Of a stretch of 8,569 bases of DNA, positions 1-5,467 are shown piece after piece. The first letter of the stretch is position 1, and every line of letters begins with the position of its first letter. A program made the position numbers and the translations under genes. This stretch comes from Clostridiales bacterium (GTDB lineage Bacteria; Bacillota_A; Clostridia; Peptostreptococcales; Anaerovoracaceae): positions 1 through 8,569 of the forward strand of contig JAAZHB010000026.1 of assembly GCA_012510935.1 (NCBI GenBank), given 5' to 3'. The notes beneath the pieces are model-generated. The model saw only the letters and a program-made list of their open reading frames with translations, had not been told where the DNA came from and searched no databases.

Positions 1-572
1 GCCAGAAGCAAGTCTCTATTTAAGTAAGTATAGATTTCACACAGCTTCTCGCCAGACATCATCATCCTTTTAACATGGTAAAGCAGCCCGCCATATTCCG
101 CATGGTGATTACGCATAGCTGCTGGATAATACAATAGTTTCTCTTTGTTTTCTTCATAAAATGCCATACATACTGATTTTAGTTCCTCGTCCTCAAAGGA
201 CTGAATCTTACCAACAATATAGTTATACATCTCCTCAGATGGCTCTGGTGCCGCCTTAAAAAGATCTGCGCGAGAATAGTCCGCGCCTTCCATCACTGGT
301 TGCATAACATCTATACTCAATTGAGACGCGCCGTTGAACTCCTTAACCTTTCCTTCAACGTAAACTATATCTCCGGCCTTGAGACCTTCAAGAAAACCCT
401 TCTCGCTAGAAAGAAGAGTCCACTTCTTTGAATTTATCTGTCCAGTTGCATCAGATAAATCGACATTCAGATAGTGCTTTCCGGCACCGCCTACCTTAAT
501 ATCAGCTTTTATTACAACAAAATAGTCGCCTACTGAATCGCCTACTTTAAAATCCTTGATGCTATATCTCAT
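1..572 (-). CDS. yhaM: YhaM-type 3'-5' exoribonuclease (N-terminal part, 3' end outside window)
   Basis: Reading from ATG 572-570 down to the window edge gives 190 uninterrupted codons with no stop, so the gene is cut by the window. The N-terminus (about residues 10-92) looks like an OB-fold nucleic-acid-binding domain (GDYFVVIKADI, then LNVDLSDATGQINSKKW). After a linker, residues 150-170 (PAAMRNHHAEYGGLLYHVKR) match the entry to the HD phosphohydrolase domain of the YhaM/CbfA family; the HD dyad itself would lie outside the window. Family members are cytoplasmic 3'-5' exonucleases acting on RNA and single-stranded DNA. The start is supported by an AGGAG ribosome site about 5 nt upstream. 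The gene diverges from nadE. Identification rests on domain order and the HHAxxGGLLxH signature; I am fairly sure of the family. Confidence 0.88.
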   Translation of the reverse strand, partial: MRYSIKDFKVGDSVGDYFVVIKADIKVGGAGKHYLNVDLSDATGQINSKKWTLLSSEKGFLEGLKAGDIVYVEGKVKEFNGASQLSIDVMQPVMEGADYSRADLFKAAPEPSEEMYNYIVGKIQSFEDEELKSVCMAFYEENKEKLLYYPAAMRNHHAEYGGLLYHVKRMMMSGEKLCEIYTYLNRDLLL

Positions 573-646
573 TTGATTCTCCTAACTCTCAAAAAATTCT
601 CTTTATTATTTGCTGTTTCCTGCAAAAATTTATTTGTATATATTCT

Positions 647-674
647 ATCATACGGTCGTTATTTCTTCTATCAA
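647..674 (-). promoter_or_regulatory. Putative promoter of yhaM
   Basis: On the minus strand a TTGATA -35 (669-674) and a TATGAT -10 (647-652) are separated by 16 bp, close to the sigma-A consensus. It would give a 5' leader of roughly 65-70 nt. The -35 box lies where the -35 of the divergent nadE promoter would fall. Confidence 0.6.
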
Positions 675-685
675 ATATGCGTTTG

Positions 686-694
686 TGGTATGAT
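686..694 (+). promoter_or_regulatory. Putative extended -10 promoter of nadE
   Basis: TGGTATGAT contains a TG extension one base before a good -10 hexamer (689-694). No good -35 is visible at the expected place (666-671, TTCTAT), as is typical for extended -10 promoters. The hexamer ends 42 nt before the nadE start. Confidence 0.55.
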
Positions 695-736
695 AATTGA
701 GTAGTTTAATTCTTGAAAAGCTCGGAGGTATATAAA

Positions 737-1474
737 ATGAATTTCGATACTGCAAAAGCAGTTACTGCAACCGTAGAATATATTCAAAATTGGTTTGAAG
801 AAAATGGTAAGGGATGCAATGCAATTATTGGTATCAGCGGAGGTAAGGATAGCTCCATTGCTGCAGCTCTTTGTGCAAAGGCTCTTGGCCCAGACAGGGT
901 TATTGGAGTAATGATGCCTAACGGAGACCAAAGCGATATAGATATGGCAGAACTTCTAATTCATCACCTTGGGATTAACCAATATACTGTAAATATCAAG
1001 GGCGCCTATGACTCAATGCTTGAAGAATTAAATAATGCAAATATTACTGTTGGAAAAGACACTATGATTAATCTTGCGCCAAGATTAAGAATGTCTACTC
1101 TTTATGCGGTAGGGCAATCTTTGAATGGTCGTGTTATAAATACTTGCAATCTTTCCGAGGACTGGGTAGGTTACTCAACTAGATATGGAGATTCTGTTGG
1201 TGATGTGAGCATAATATCAAGCTTTACAACGGCAGAGATTAGAGCTATGGGAAGAGAACTAGGGTTACCAAGCGCACTTGTTGACAAGGTTCCTTCAGAT
1301 GGCCTAAGTGGAATGTCAGACGAAGATAAACTAGGCTTCACTTACGAAGTTTTAGATAGATATATTAGAACTGGGGAAATCGAAGATTTAACTATTAAAG
1401 AAAGAATCGATTACCTTCATGATAGAAATCTATTCAAACTAAGATTTATGGACTGCTTCGTATATGAGGGTTAG
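737..1474 (+). CDS. nadE: Ammonia-dependent NAD+ synthase
   Basis: This 245-residue cytoplasmic enzyme adenylates nicotinic acid adenine dinucleotide and amidates it with ammonia to give NAD+, the last step of NAD synthesis. The ATP-pyrophosphatase loop SGGKDSS is at residues 34-40. Further family motifs follow: NLAPRLRMSTLY, NTCNLSEDWVGYSTRYGDSVGD and DGLSGMSDEDKLGFTYEVLD. There is no amidase domain, so it is the short ammonia-using form, and its length fits that form. ATG 737 is chosen because GGAGG (724-728) sits 8 nt upstream; a TTG at 713 in the same frame would place that ribosome site inside the gene. It is monocistronic, transcribed away from yhaM, and followed by a strong hairpin terminator. 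Confidence 0.96.
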   Translation: MNFDTAKAVTATVEYIQNWFEENGKGCNAIIGISGGKDSSIAAALCAKALGPDRVIGVMMPNGDQSDIDMAELLIHHLGINQYTVNIKGAYDSMLEELNNANITVGKDTMINLAPRLRMSTLYAVGQSLNGRVINTCNLSEDWVGYSTRYGDSVGDVSIISSFTTAEIRAMGRELGLPSALVDKVPSDGLSGMSDEDKLGFTYEVLDRYIRTGEIEDLTIKERIDYLHDRNLFKLRFMDCFVYEG

Positions 1475-1506
1475 TAGATAATTCCTGCCAGCTAATGAGA
1501 ATAAAG

Positions 1507-1556
1507 TGTATGCAAAAAACATCTAGATAACAATTGTCTAGATGTTTTTTCATACA
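1507..1556. terminator. Long bidirectional terminator between nadE and the toxin gene
   Basis: AAAAAACATCTAGA (1514-1527) pairs perfectly with TCTAGATGTTTTTT (1537-1550). Pairing can continue inward (one G-U pair) to a CAA triloop at 1531-1533. It can also continue outward as TGTATG (1507-1512) with CATACA (1551-1556), with only C1513 bulged. The A-tract on one side and T-tract on the other give a U-run in both directions, so it can serve nadE and the convergent toxin-antitoxin operon. Confidence 0.9.
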
Positions 1557-1580
1557 TAGCTATTTGAGGTTCCGCATGTT

Positions 1581-1853
1581 TTATTTATCAATATAAATAT
1601 CTCTTCTATGTCCCACATTAAGAACCAATATTATTATCTCTGAATCGTTGATATCTGCAATTAGTCGATAATCTCCAATTCTATATCTCCATTGTCCATT
1701 TCGATCAGCTGTTAACCCCTTACCATGTTGTCTTGGATTCTCACAGTCGACTAAGTTTTTCTCAATCCATCCAACAATTAATGCTCTTGTGTGTTTGTCT
1801 AGTTTTTTTAAATCTTTAATTGCTTGCTTGGTGTATTTTACAGAAAATTTCAT
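1581..1853 (-). CDS. RelE/ParE-superfamily toxin of a type II toxin-antitoxin pair
   Basis: A 90-residue basic protein with the RelE fold signature. The N-terminus is typical (MKFSVKYTKQAIKDLKKLDK), followed by helices, then HGKGLTADRNGQWRYRIGDYRLI (residues 43-65) and the C-terminal strand GHRRDIY (81-87). K45, R56, R58, R63, R83, R84 and Y87 are at positions where RelE-type mRNA interferases carry basic and Tyr residues, so ribosome-dependent mRNA cleavage is plausible but inferred; ParE-like gyrase poisoning cannot be excluded. The start overlaps the antitoxin stop by one base (TAATG), with a GGAG ribosome site (1862-1865) inside the last antitoxin codons, so translation is probably coupled. 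It ends next to the bidirectional terminator. Confidence 0.88.
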   Translation of the reverse strand: MKFSVKYTKQAIKDLKKLDKHTRALIVGWIEKNLVDCENPRQHGKGLTADRNGQWRYRIGDYRLIADINDSEIIILVLNVGHRRDIYIDK

Positions 1854-2074
1854 TAATCTAACTCCAGCATTTTCTTAGCTTCATCATGTGAATAGCTAAC
1901 AGGGTTAGCATTATACTCCGCTATTGCCTTTTCATAGACTTTTAGGTCATATTCGTTTTCAATTCGTTCCATAACGGACTGCCTCATTAATTCTGAAACA
2001 CTAATATGATTTAATTCTGCATATTTCTTTATAAGCAATGTATCCTCATCACTAAGCCTCAATGATAGTGTCAT
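1853..2074 (-). CDS. Ribbon-helix-helix (RelB-like) antitoxin
   Basis: A 73-residue protein. Residues 1-40 (TLSLRLSDEDTLLIKKYAEL, then NHISVSELMRQSVMERI) have the strand-helix-helix pattern of a ribbon-helix-helix DNA-binding domain, as in RelB/DUF6290-type antitoxins. The C-terminal part (VYEKAIAEYNANPVSYSHDEAKKML) is the likely toxin-binding tail. The start is ATG 2074, with GAGGGGG (2082-2088) 7 nt upstream. A longer frame opening with TTG at 2131 is rejected because it would begin inside the -35 box and read through promoter and operator. The dimer is expected to neutralise the RelE-like toxin and repress its own promoter through the adjacent palindrome. I did not recognise a specific named pair. 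Confidence 0.87.
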   Translation of the reverse strand: MTLSLRLSDEDTLLIKKYAELNHISVSELMRQSVMERIENEYDLKVYEKAIAEYNANPVSYSHDEAKKMLELD

Positions 2075-2090
2075 GTCAGCACCCCCTCTT

Positions 2091-2117
2091 CTCTTGTAAT
2101 ACATTGTATTACAAGAG
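2091..2117. promoter_or_regulatory. Palindromic operator of the toxin-antitoxin operon
   Basis: CTCTTGTAATACA (2091-2103) and TGTATTACAAGAG (2105-2117) form a perfect 13-bp inverted repeat around a single central base. It covers the -10 hexamer and the probable transcription start, as expected for autorepression by a ribbon-helix-helix antitoxin. A further half-site, TTGTATTACA (2132-2141), repeats 2104-2113 exactly, 28 bp away, just upstream of the -35 box. Confidence 0.8.
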
Positions 2118-2131
2118 CGTGATTTTGTCAA
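2103..2131 (-). promoter_or_regulatory. Promoter of the toxin-antitoxin operon
   Basis: On the minus strand a perfect -35 TTGACA (2126-2131) is followed after exactly 17 bp by a -10 TACAAT (2103-2108). This is the best sigma-A-type promoter in the window. Transcription would start near 2096, giving a leader of about 20 nt that carries the antitoxin ribosome site. Confidence 0.85.
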
Positions 2132-2166
2132 TTGTATTACATTTGTTGTCAGAAGTTTTCATTCGC

Positions 2167-2904
2167 TTATCTTTCACTGGCTCCTATGTACTCGTATATC
2201 CCTGACATTTTTTCACTCTTGAATATTCTAGATAAGCTTTTTATTCTATCATATATCTCAAGGCGCTTATTATCACATAATTCGACTTCTCTGTCAGATA
2301 CTCCTTTTAATAATTCTTGAAGTTTATCGCTTTCAACTAATTCGCCAGCACTTATGCAATCGTGCTGAATATCTCTTATCATAGAATATACAAAATCAGC
2401 TTGATTTGTGTTAGTATTCATTTCAATCTTTTTGATTGACTCAATTGTTTTGCCACACATTCTTGCCAATTCTACTTCTTTAGTTTTAGGTTCATTATCC
2501 ACATCAAATAATTCTTTTAATTTATTATCAAAATCTACCGAAACAATATTTTTTGTTCTACTTAAATCGTACTCAACGAAATTCCGAGCTAAATCTGCTT
2601 CGGACATTTCTATGTCATTTTCTCGCATATAGCGCATAACGACTTTCTTGCCTTCTTTCCCATATGCTGGGAAAAAAGCTCCTTGACACATGACCAAACA
2701 CTCTGCCAAATCAGCATTTAAACTAAGACCTCTTGCAATATTTCCTCCCATTATTCTGGCAACTTGCTGATATCCTCTTTCGCTTTTAGCTAAACCAACT
2801 TCTGACTTAGATTGTAAAGTGTTCCACATTTTCGACGTTTCTATTCCAACATTTAATTTTCTATAGTATTCGTCAATATTTTTTACTTCTATCAATTCAA
2901 TCAT
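2167..2904 (-). CDS. dGTPase-like HD-superfamily protein with degenerate metal site
   Basis: A 245-residue protein. Several blocks resemble dGTP triphosphohydrolases (Dgt). LQSKSEV (30-36) is like the LQxKTQV of the family. VARIMGGNIARGLSLNADLAE (48-68) is like the helix after the first ligand His. CQGAFFPAYGKEGK (73-86) stands where HDxGHxPFGHxGE is expected. ADFVYSMIRDIQHDCISAG (169-187) is like ADxIAYxxHDxxDAxxAG. The family uses His, His-Asp and Asp as metal ligands; here the first His and the HD pair appear to be replaced (C73-Q74) and only D170 remains. Nucleotide hydrolysis is therefore doubtful and a regulatory or binding role is possible. The protein is shorter than usual Dgt enzymes (over 320 residues). 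ATG 2904 has GGAGG (2910-2914) 5 nt upstream; a longer frame from 3027 starts inside the upstream terminator. The toxin-antitoxin operon follows closely on the same strand with no terminator between. The alignment was done by eye. Confidence 0.65.
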   Translation of the reverse strand: MIELIEVKNIDEYYRKLNVGIETSKMWNTLQSKSEVGLAKSERGYQQVARIMGGNIARGLSLNADLAECLVMCQGAFFPAYGKEGKKVVMRYMRENDIEMSEADLARNFVEYDLSRTKNIVSVDFDNKLKELFDVDNEPKTKEVELARMCGKTIESIKKIEMNTNTNQADFVYSMIRDIQHDCISAGELVESDKLQELLKGVSDREVELCDNKRLEIYDRIKSLSRIFKSEKMSGIYEYIGASER

Positions 2905-2932
2905 TCGAACCTCCAATATATGATATACCTCG

Positions 2933-2961
2933 ATTATACCACCTTCATTTTCCTTGCGGAA
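2933..2961 (-). promoter_or_regulatory. Putative promoter of the dGTPase-like gene
   Basis: A perfect TATAAT -10 (2933-2938, minus strand) lies 28 nt before the ATG. The -35 at 17 bp spacing (2956-2961, TTCCGC) is poor, so the promoter may be weak or need an activator. It sits just downstream of the terminator of the preceding operon, which supports an independent transcription unit. Confidence 0.5.
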
Positions 2962-2973
2962 AACAGAATGTCC

Positions 2974-3025
2974 AAAAAAAAGAAAAGCCAGTCTACCGGC
3001 GACTTGCAATCGCTTGTAGACTGGC
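2974..3025 (-). terminator. Rho-independent terminator of the sepF-yerC operon
   Basis: On the minus strand GCCAGTCTAC (3025-3016) pairs with GTAGACTGGC (2996-2987), a perfect 10-bp stem. A smaller GCGA/TCGC stem (3013-3010 with 3002-2999) lies inside the loop. It is followed by TTTTCTTTTTTTT (2986-2974). It lies about 60 nt after the yerC stop. Confidence 0.92.
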
Positions 3026-3084
3026 ATATTTCCAATTTTCTGGTCTTCATAGTACCATTTATCAAAGAGAATTGCTTTTCTATT

Positions 3085-3375
3085 CTATTTCTCTTTCAAC
3101 CTTTCAATAACAGTTGAATATCCGCCGTCCCCGAATTGCAAGCACTTATTAACTCTGCTAATTGTCGCTGAGCTGCAGCCAGTCTGCTGAGTTATTTCAC
3201 TGAACACTTTTTTCTCATCAAGCATCCTTGCAACCTTAAGCCTAGCCGCCATGTCGCGAATCTCTTTGATAGTACACACATCATCAAGGAATGCCTCGCA
3301 CTCCTCTTCTGTTTCAAGAGCGATAAAAGCTTTATATAAGTCCTTAATATTCTTTTTCTCTTGCTCGCTAATCAT
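3085..3375 (-). CDS. yerC: YerC/YecD-type TrpR-like DNA-binding protein
   Basis: A 96-residue, probably helical cytoplasmic protein of the TrpR superfamily (YerC/YecD group). The helix-turn-helix is at about residues 57-78 (VFSEITQQTGCSSATISRVN), preceded by the family block EIRDMAARLKVARMLDEKK (38-56). The length matches the family, which is found in Firmicutes as a small regulator of unclear target; tryptophan binding is not implied. AAGGAGGGG sits 6 nt before ATG 3375, directly after the flavin reductase stop (3378), so the two genes are in one operon and closely coupled. The operon terminator follows. Confidence 0.92.
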   Translation of the reverse strand: MISEQEKKNIKDLYKAFIALETEEECEAFLDDVCTIKEIRDMAARLKVARMLDEKKVFSEITQQTGCSSATISRVNKCLQFGDGGYSTVIERLKEK

Positions 3376-3377
3376 GT

Positions 3378-3995
3378 CTATCCCCTCCTTACAGGGCCCT
3401 TCTTACCGAATTTCTTCTTTGTTTTATTCTTCATAATTGAGAATCCAAAGAAGCCAAGTTTTCTTCTCTCAATCTTATAATAACTTCCATGCGTAAGTGT
3501 TACAAGTCCCATTTCTCCGAGTCTATATGCTCCGTCTTCATCAATGTAGTCCTCTGCTATATGAACAGCTAATATTTCCGCCATGAACATATCATGACTT
3601 GGTAGCTCCTTTATCTCAAAAACCTTGCACTCTAAACTTATTGGAGCCTCTGCAATCATTGGGGCGCCTACTTCGTCTGCCTGCACTTTTGTAAGCGACA
3701 TCGCTCCAAACTTATCGACCAATTCGCCAGACTTTACTCCACAGAAATCCATTGCCTTTACCAAGTCTTCGTTAACTAGATTGATCACAAACTCTCTGTT
3801 TTCATCAATAATGTGATGCGAAAATCTCTCTTTCTTAATTGAAACATAAGTCATTGGAGGATCTGAATTAATAATCCCTGTCCACGCCGCTGTAATAATA
3901 TTGCTTTCCTCCATGTTGCCACATGAAACCATTGCAACTGGAAGTGGGTACAGTAGCGTGCTTGCTTTAGTTTTTATCTTATTATATTTTTTCAT
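3378..3995 (-). CDS. Flavin reductase-like FMN-binding protein (flavoredoxin type)
   Basis: A 205-residue cytoplasmic protein of the flavin reductase-like, split-barrel FMN-binding family. The N-terminus PLPVAMVSCG (17-26), then NIITAAWTGIINSDPPMTYVSI (32-53) and FVINLVNEDLVKAMDFCG (69-86), match flavoredoxin-like proteins in which the N-xx-T-x-(A)-W region contacts FMN. The end is unusually basic (KNKTKKKFGKKGPVRRG, 189-205), which could bind nucleic acid or a partner; this is inference. The partner and electron acceptor cannot be told. An AGGTG ribosome site precedes ATG 3995. The gene lies 62 nt after the rluD stop and just before yerC. Confidence 0.88.
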   Translation of the reverse strand: MKKYNKIKTKASTLLYPLPVAMVSCGNMEESNIITAAWTGIINSDPPMTYVSIKKERFSHHIIDENREFVINLVNEDLVKAMDFCGVKSGELVDKFGAMSLTKVQADEVGAPMIAEAPISLECKVFEIKELPSHDMFMAEILAVHIAEDYIDEDGAYRLGEMGLVTLTHGSYYKIERRKLGFFGFSIMKNKTKKKFGKKGPVRRG

Positions 3996-4006
3996 AATAC
4001 ACCTCG

Positions 4007-4093
4007 TTACTATTCCTCCATTTGGTACGCTATCTAGATCTCAAGTTGGGATTCTACCTAGTTCTCACTTTGGTACTCTTCTTGAGCCTCTAT
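4007..4093. repeat. Imperfect 24-bp tandem repeat across the rluD stop codon
   Basis: Three units of exactly 24 bp (4022-4045, 4046-4069, 4070-4093) each begin TTGG on the plus strand, with a partial fourth unit at 4007-4021. The first two match at 17 of 24 positions, the second and third at 14 of 24. On the minus strand each unit is eight codons ending in CAA: IEAQEEYQ, SEN*VESQ, LEI*IAYQ, then MEE**. TAG recurs every 24 nt (4058-4060, 4034-4036, 4010-4012). Confidence 0.65.
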
Positions 4094-5014
4094 TTGATTA
4101 GGGAACATGCGGTTAAGTTTATCAAGCACATCAGTAAAATACTTTGGAAGCGGGCTTTCAAATTCCATATATTCCCCGCTTGTTGGGTGGATAAAGCCAA
4201 GAACTCCTGCGTGAAGGAGCTGCCCATCCTTAACAAACTTCTGTTTTCTAGGACCATAGAGCAAATCTCCAACTAGCGGATGGCTTATGTACGCCATATG
4301 AACTCTAATTTGGTGTGTTCTTCCCGTCTCAAGCCTTGCTTTTACCAAAGTATATTTCCCATATCTTTTTATAACATGAATATGAGTAACAGCATCTCTT
4401 GGGGCAGAGCCATTAACTGCTCTTCTAAGCCTATTTCTCTCGTCTCTGCCTATTGGCTTATCGATTGTAATATCATCTTCAACAATATTGTCATATACTA
4501 GGGCTGTATATTCTCTCCTGCAGCTATGATTCTTTAGCTGTGCAGCGAGACTTTCATGCGCATTATTGTTCTTCGCTACCATCAACAGTCCGCTGGTATC
4601 CTTATCGATTCTATGGACAATACCCGGTCTATCGCTATCATTTATTGAAGAAAGCGAGTCACCGCAATAATTTAACAACGCATTAACTAAGGTTCCATTG
4701 GCAGTGCCTGCACCTGGATGAACGACCATCCCTCGTGGTTTATCTACAACGAGAACATCATCATCCTCATATACGATATCTAAAGCGATATCTTCTGGCT
4801 CTACGCTGTTTTCTTCCGGTTCAGGAATATCCACTTCAATTTCATCGCTGGTTTTTACTTTGTATTTCTTGCTGGATTGCTTATCGCCATTGACAAGAAT
4901 ATTTCCACCTAAAACAAGCTGTTGCGCACAGCTTCTCGATATTGTATCTAGCCTTGATGAAACATATACATCTAGCCTTTGTCCAGCATCTAACTGCTCT
5001 ACGATAAGCTTCAT
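4058..5014 (-). CDS. rluD: RluD-type 23S rRNA pseudouridine synthase (RluA family)
   Basis: A 318-residue protein that converts uridines in structured RNA, probably 23S rRNA, to pseudouridine. An N-terminal S4 RNA-binding domain spans about residues 11-60 (GQRLDVYVSSRLDTISRSCA to VNGDKQSSKKYKV). The catalytic domain follows, with VVDKPRGMVVHP (89-100), the signature HRIDKDTSGLLMVAK (134-148, catalytic Asp D137), RREYTALV (166-173) and GRTHQIRVHMAYISHPLVGD (231-250). Length and domain order fit RluD/YlyB; the exact target uridines cannot be read from sequence. The start overlaps the lspA stop by one base (TAATG) with GGAGG 7 nt upstream. The last residues fall in a 24-bp repeat that continues past the stop. 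Confidence 0.93.
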   Translation of the reverse strand: MKLIVEQLDAGQRLDVYVSSRLDTISRSCAQQLVLGGNILVNGDKQSSKKYKVKTSDEIEVDIPEPEENSVEPEDIALDIVYEDDDVLVVDKPRGMVVHPGAGTANGTLVNALLNYCGDSLSSINDSDRPGIVHRIDKDTSGLLMVAKNNNAHESLAAQLKNHSCRREYTALVYDNIVEDDITIDKPIGRDERNRLRRAVNGSAPRDAVTHIHVIKRYGKYTLVKARLETGRTHQIRVHMAYISHPLVGDLLYGPRKQKFVKDGQLLHAGVLGFIHPTSGEYMEFESPLPKYFTDVLDKLNRMFPNQIEAQEEYQSEN

Positions 5015-5463
5015 TATCTGTCCTCCTTATCAAAGAACATAATATACACTATTAAGATTATACATCCACATGTAATAAAAATATCTGCCACATTGAAGAC
5101 TGCAAACGACCCAACAGAAAACATGTCGGTAACATAACCTACAAATAATCTATCAAGCAGATTCGAAAGTCCCCCTCCAATTATTGAGGCGAGGCATATA
5201 ATAATATATTTACAGCTATTACTTTTCTTAACTTCTGAAACCAAATAAAAGGAGCATACGATTAATAGTACGCTCGTAAGCCCCAAAGTAATCCACTCAT
5301 TGCTTTCAAACATACTAAAAGATGTACCCGTGTTGCGAACAAACACAATGCGGAAAAAATTCCCTATCACGGGTAAGCTCTCGCCACTAGAAAGTGTGGA
5401 TCGTATTATGATTTTAACAATCTGGTCTAGAATAGTAATGCCAGAAATTATCGCAATCGGCAT
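5014..5463 (-). CDS. lspA: Lipoprotein signal peptidase (signal peptidase II)
   Basis: A 149-residue integral membrane aspartic protease that removes the signal peptide of diacylglyceryl-modified prolipoproteins. Four hydrophobic segments are seen (about 2-20, 57-76, 86-99 and 121-143). Family motifs: LDQIVK (12-17), VRNTGTSFS (42-50), GGGLSNLLDRLFVGYVTDMF (96-115) and FNVADIFI (123-130). The catalytic aspartates are D113 and D127. ATG 5463 lies only 4 nt after the divIVA stop and has no clear Shine-Dalgarno sequence, so translation probably depends on coupling to divIVA. It overlaps the rluD start by one base. The lspA-rluD pairing is common in Firmicutes. Confidence 0.95.
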   Translation of the reverse strand: MPIAIISGITILDQIVKIIIRSTLSSGESLPVIGNFFRIVFVRNTGTSFSMFESNEWITLGLTSVLLIVCSFYLVSEVKKSNSCKYIIICLASIIGGGLSNLLDRLFVGYVTDMFSVGSFAVFNVADIFITCGCIILIVYIMFFDKEDR

Positions 5464-5467
5464 ATTA

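Noticed and set aside
713..736. nadE start at TTG 713
   Set aside because: The GGAGG at 724-728 would lie within the coding sequence; ATG 737 is correctly spaced.
671..931. 86-codon minus-strand open frame antisense to nadE
   Set aside because: Opposite a clear nadE coding region, Cys/Ile-rich, with no domain or ribosome site; a shadow frame.
2075..2131. Longer antitoxin starting with TTG at 2131
   Set aside because: The extension covers the -35, -10 and operator; ATG 2074 has a good ribosome site and starts the ribbon-helix-helix domain.
2132..2632. Plus-strand open frames opposite the dGTPase-like gene
   Set aside because: Low-complexity hydrophobic/Ser-rich products, no ribosome sites, and opposite a better-supported gene.
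2905..3027. In-frame N-terminal extension of the dGTPase-like protein (41 more residues)
   Set aside because: It is encoded by the terminator stem, T-tract and promoter of the next unit. ATG 2904 has a proper ribosome site.
4007..4060. TAG recoding (pyrrolysine or suppressor) in rluD
   Set aside because: Other genes in the window use TAG as a normal stop (divIVA, sepF, yerC), and no recoding element is visible; kept only as a remote option in the repeat finding.
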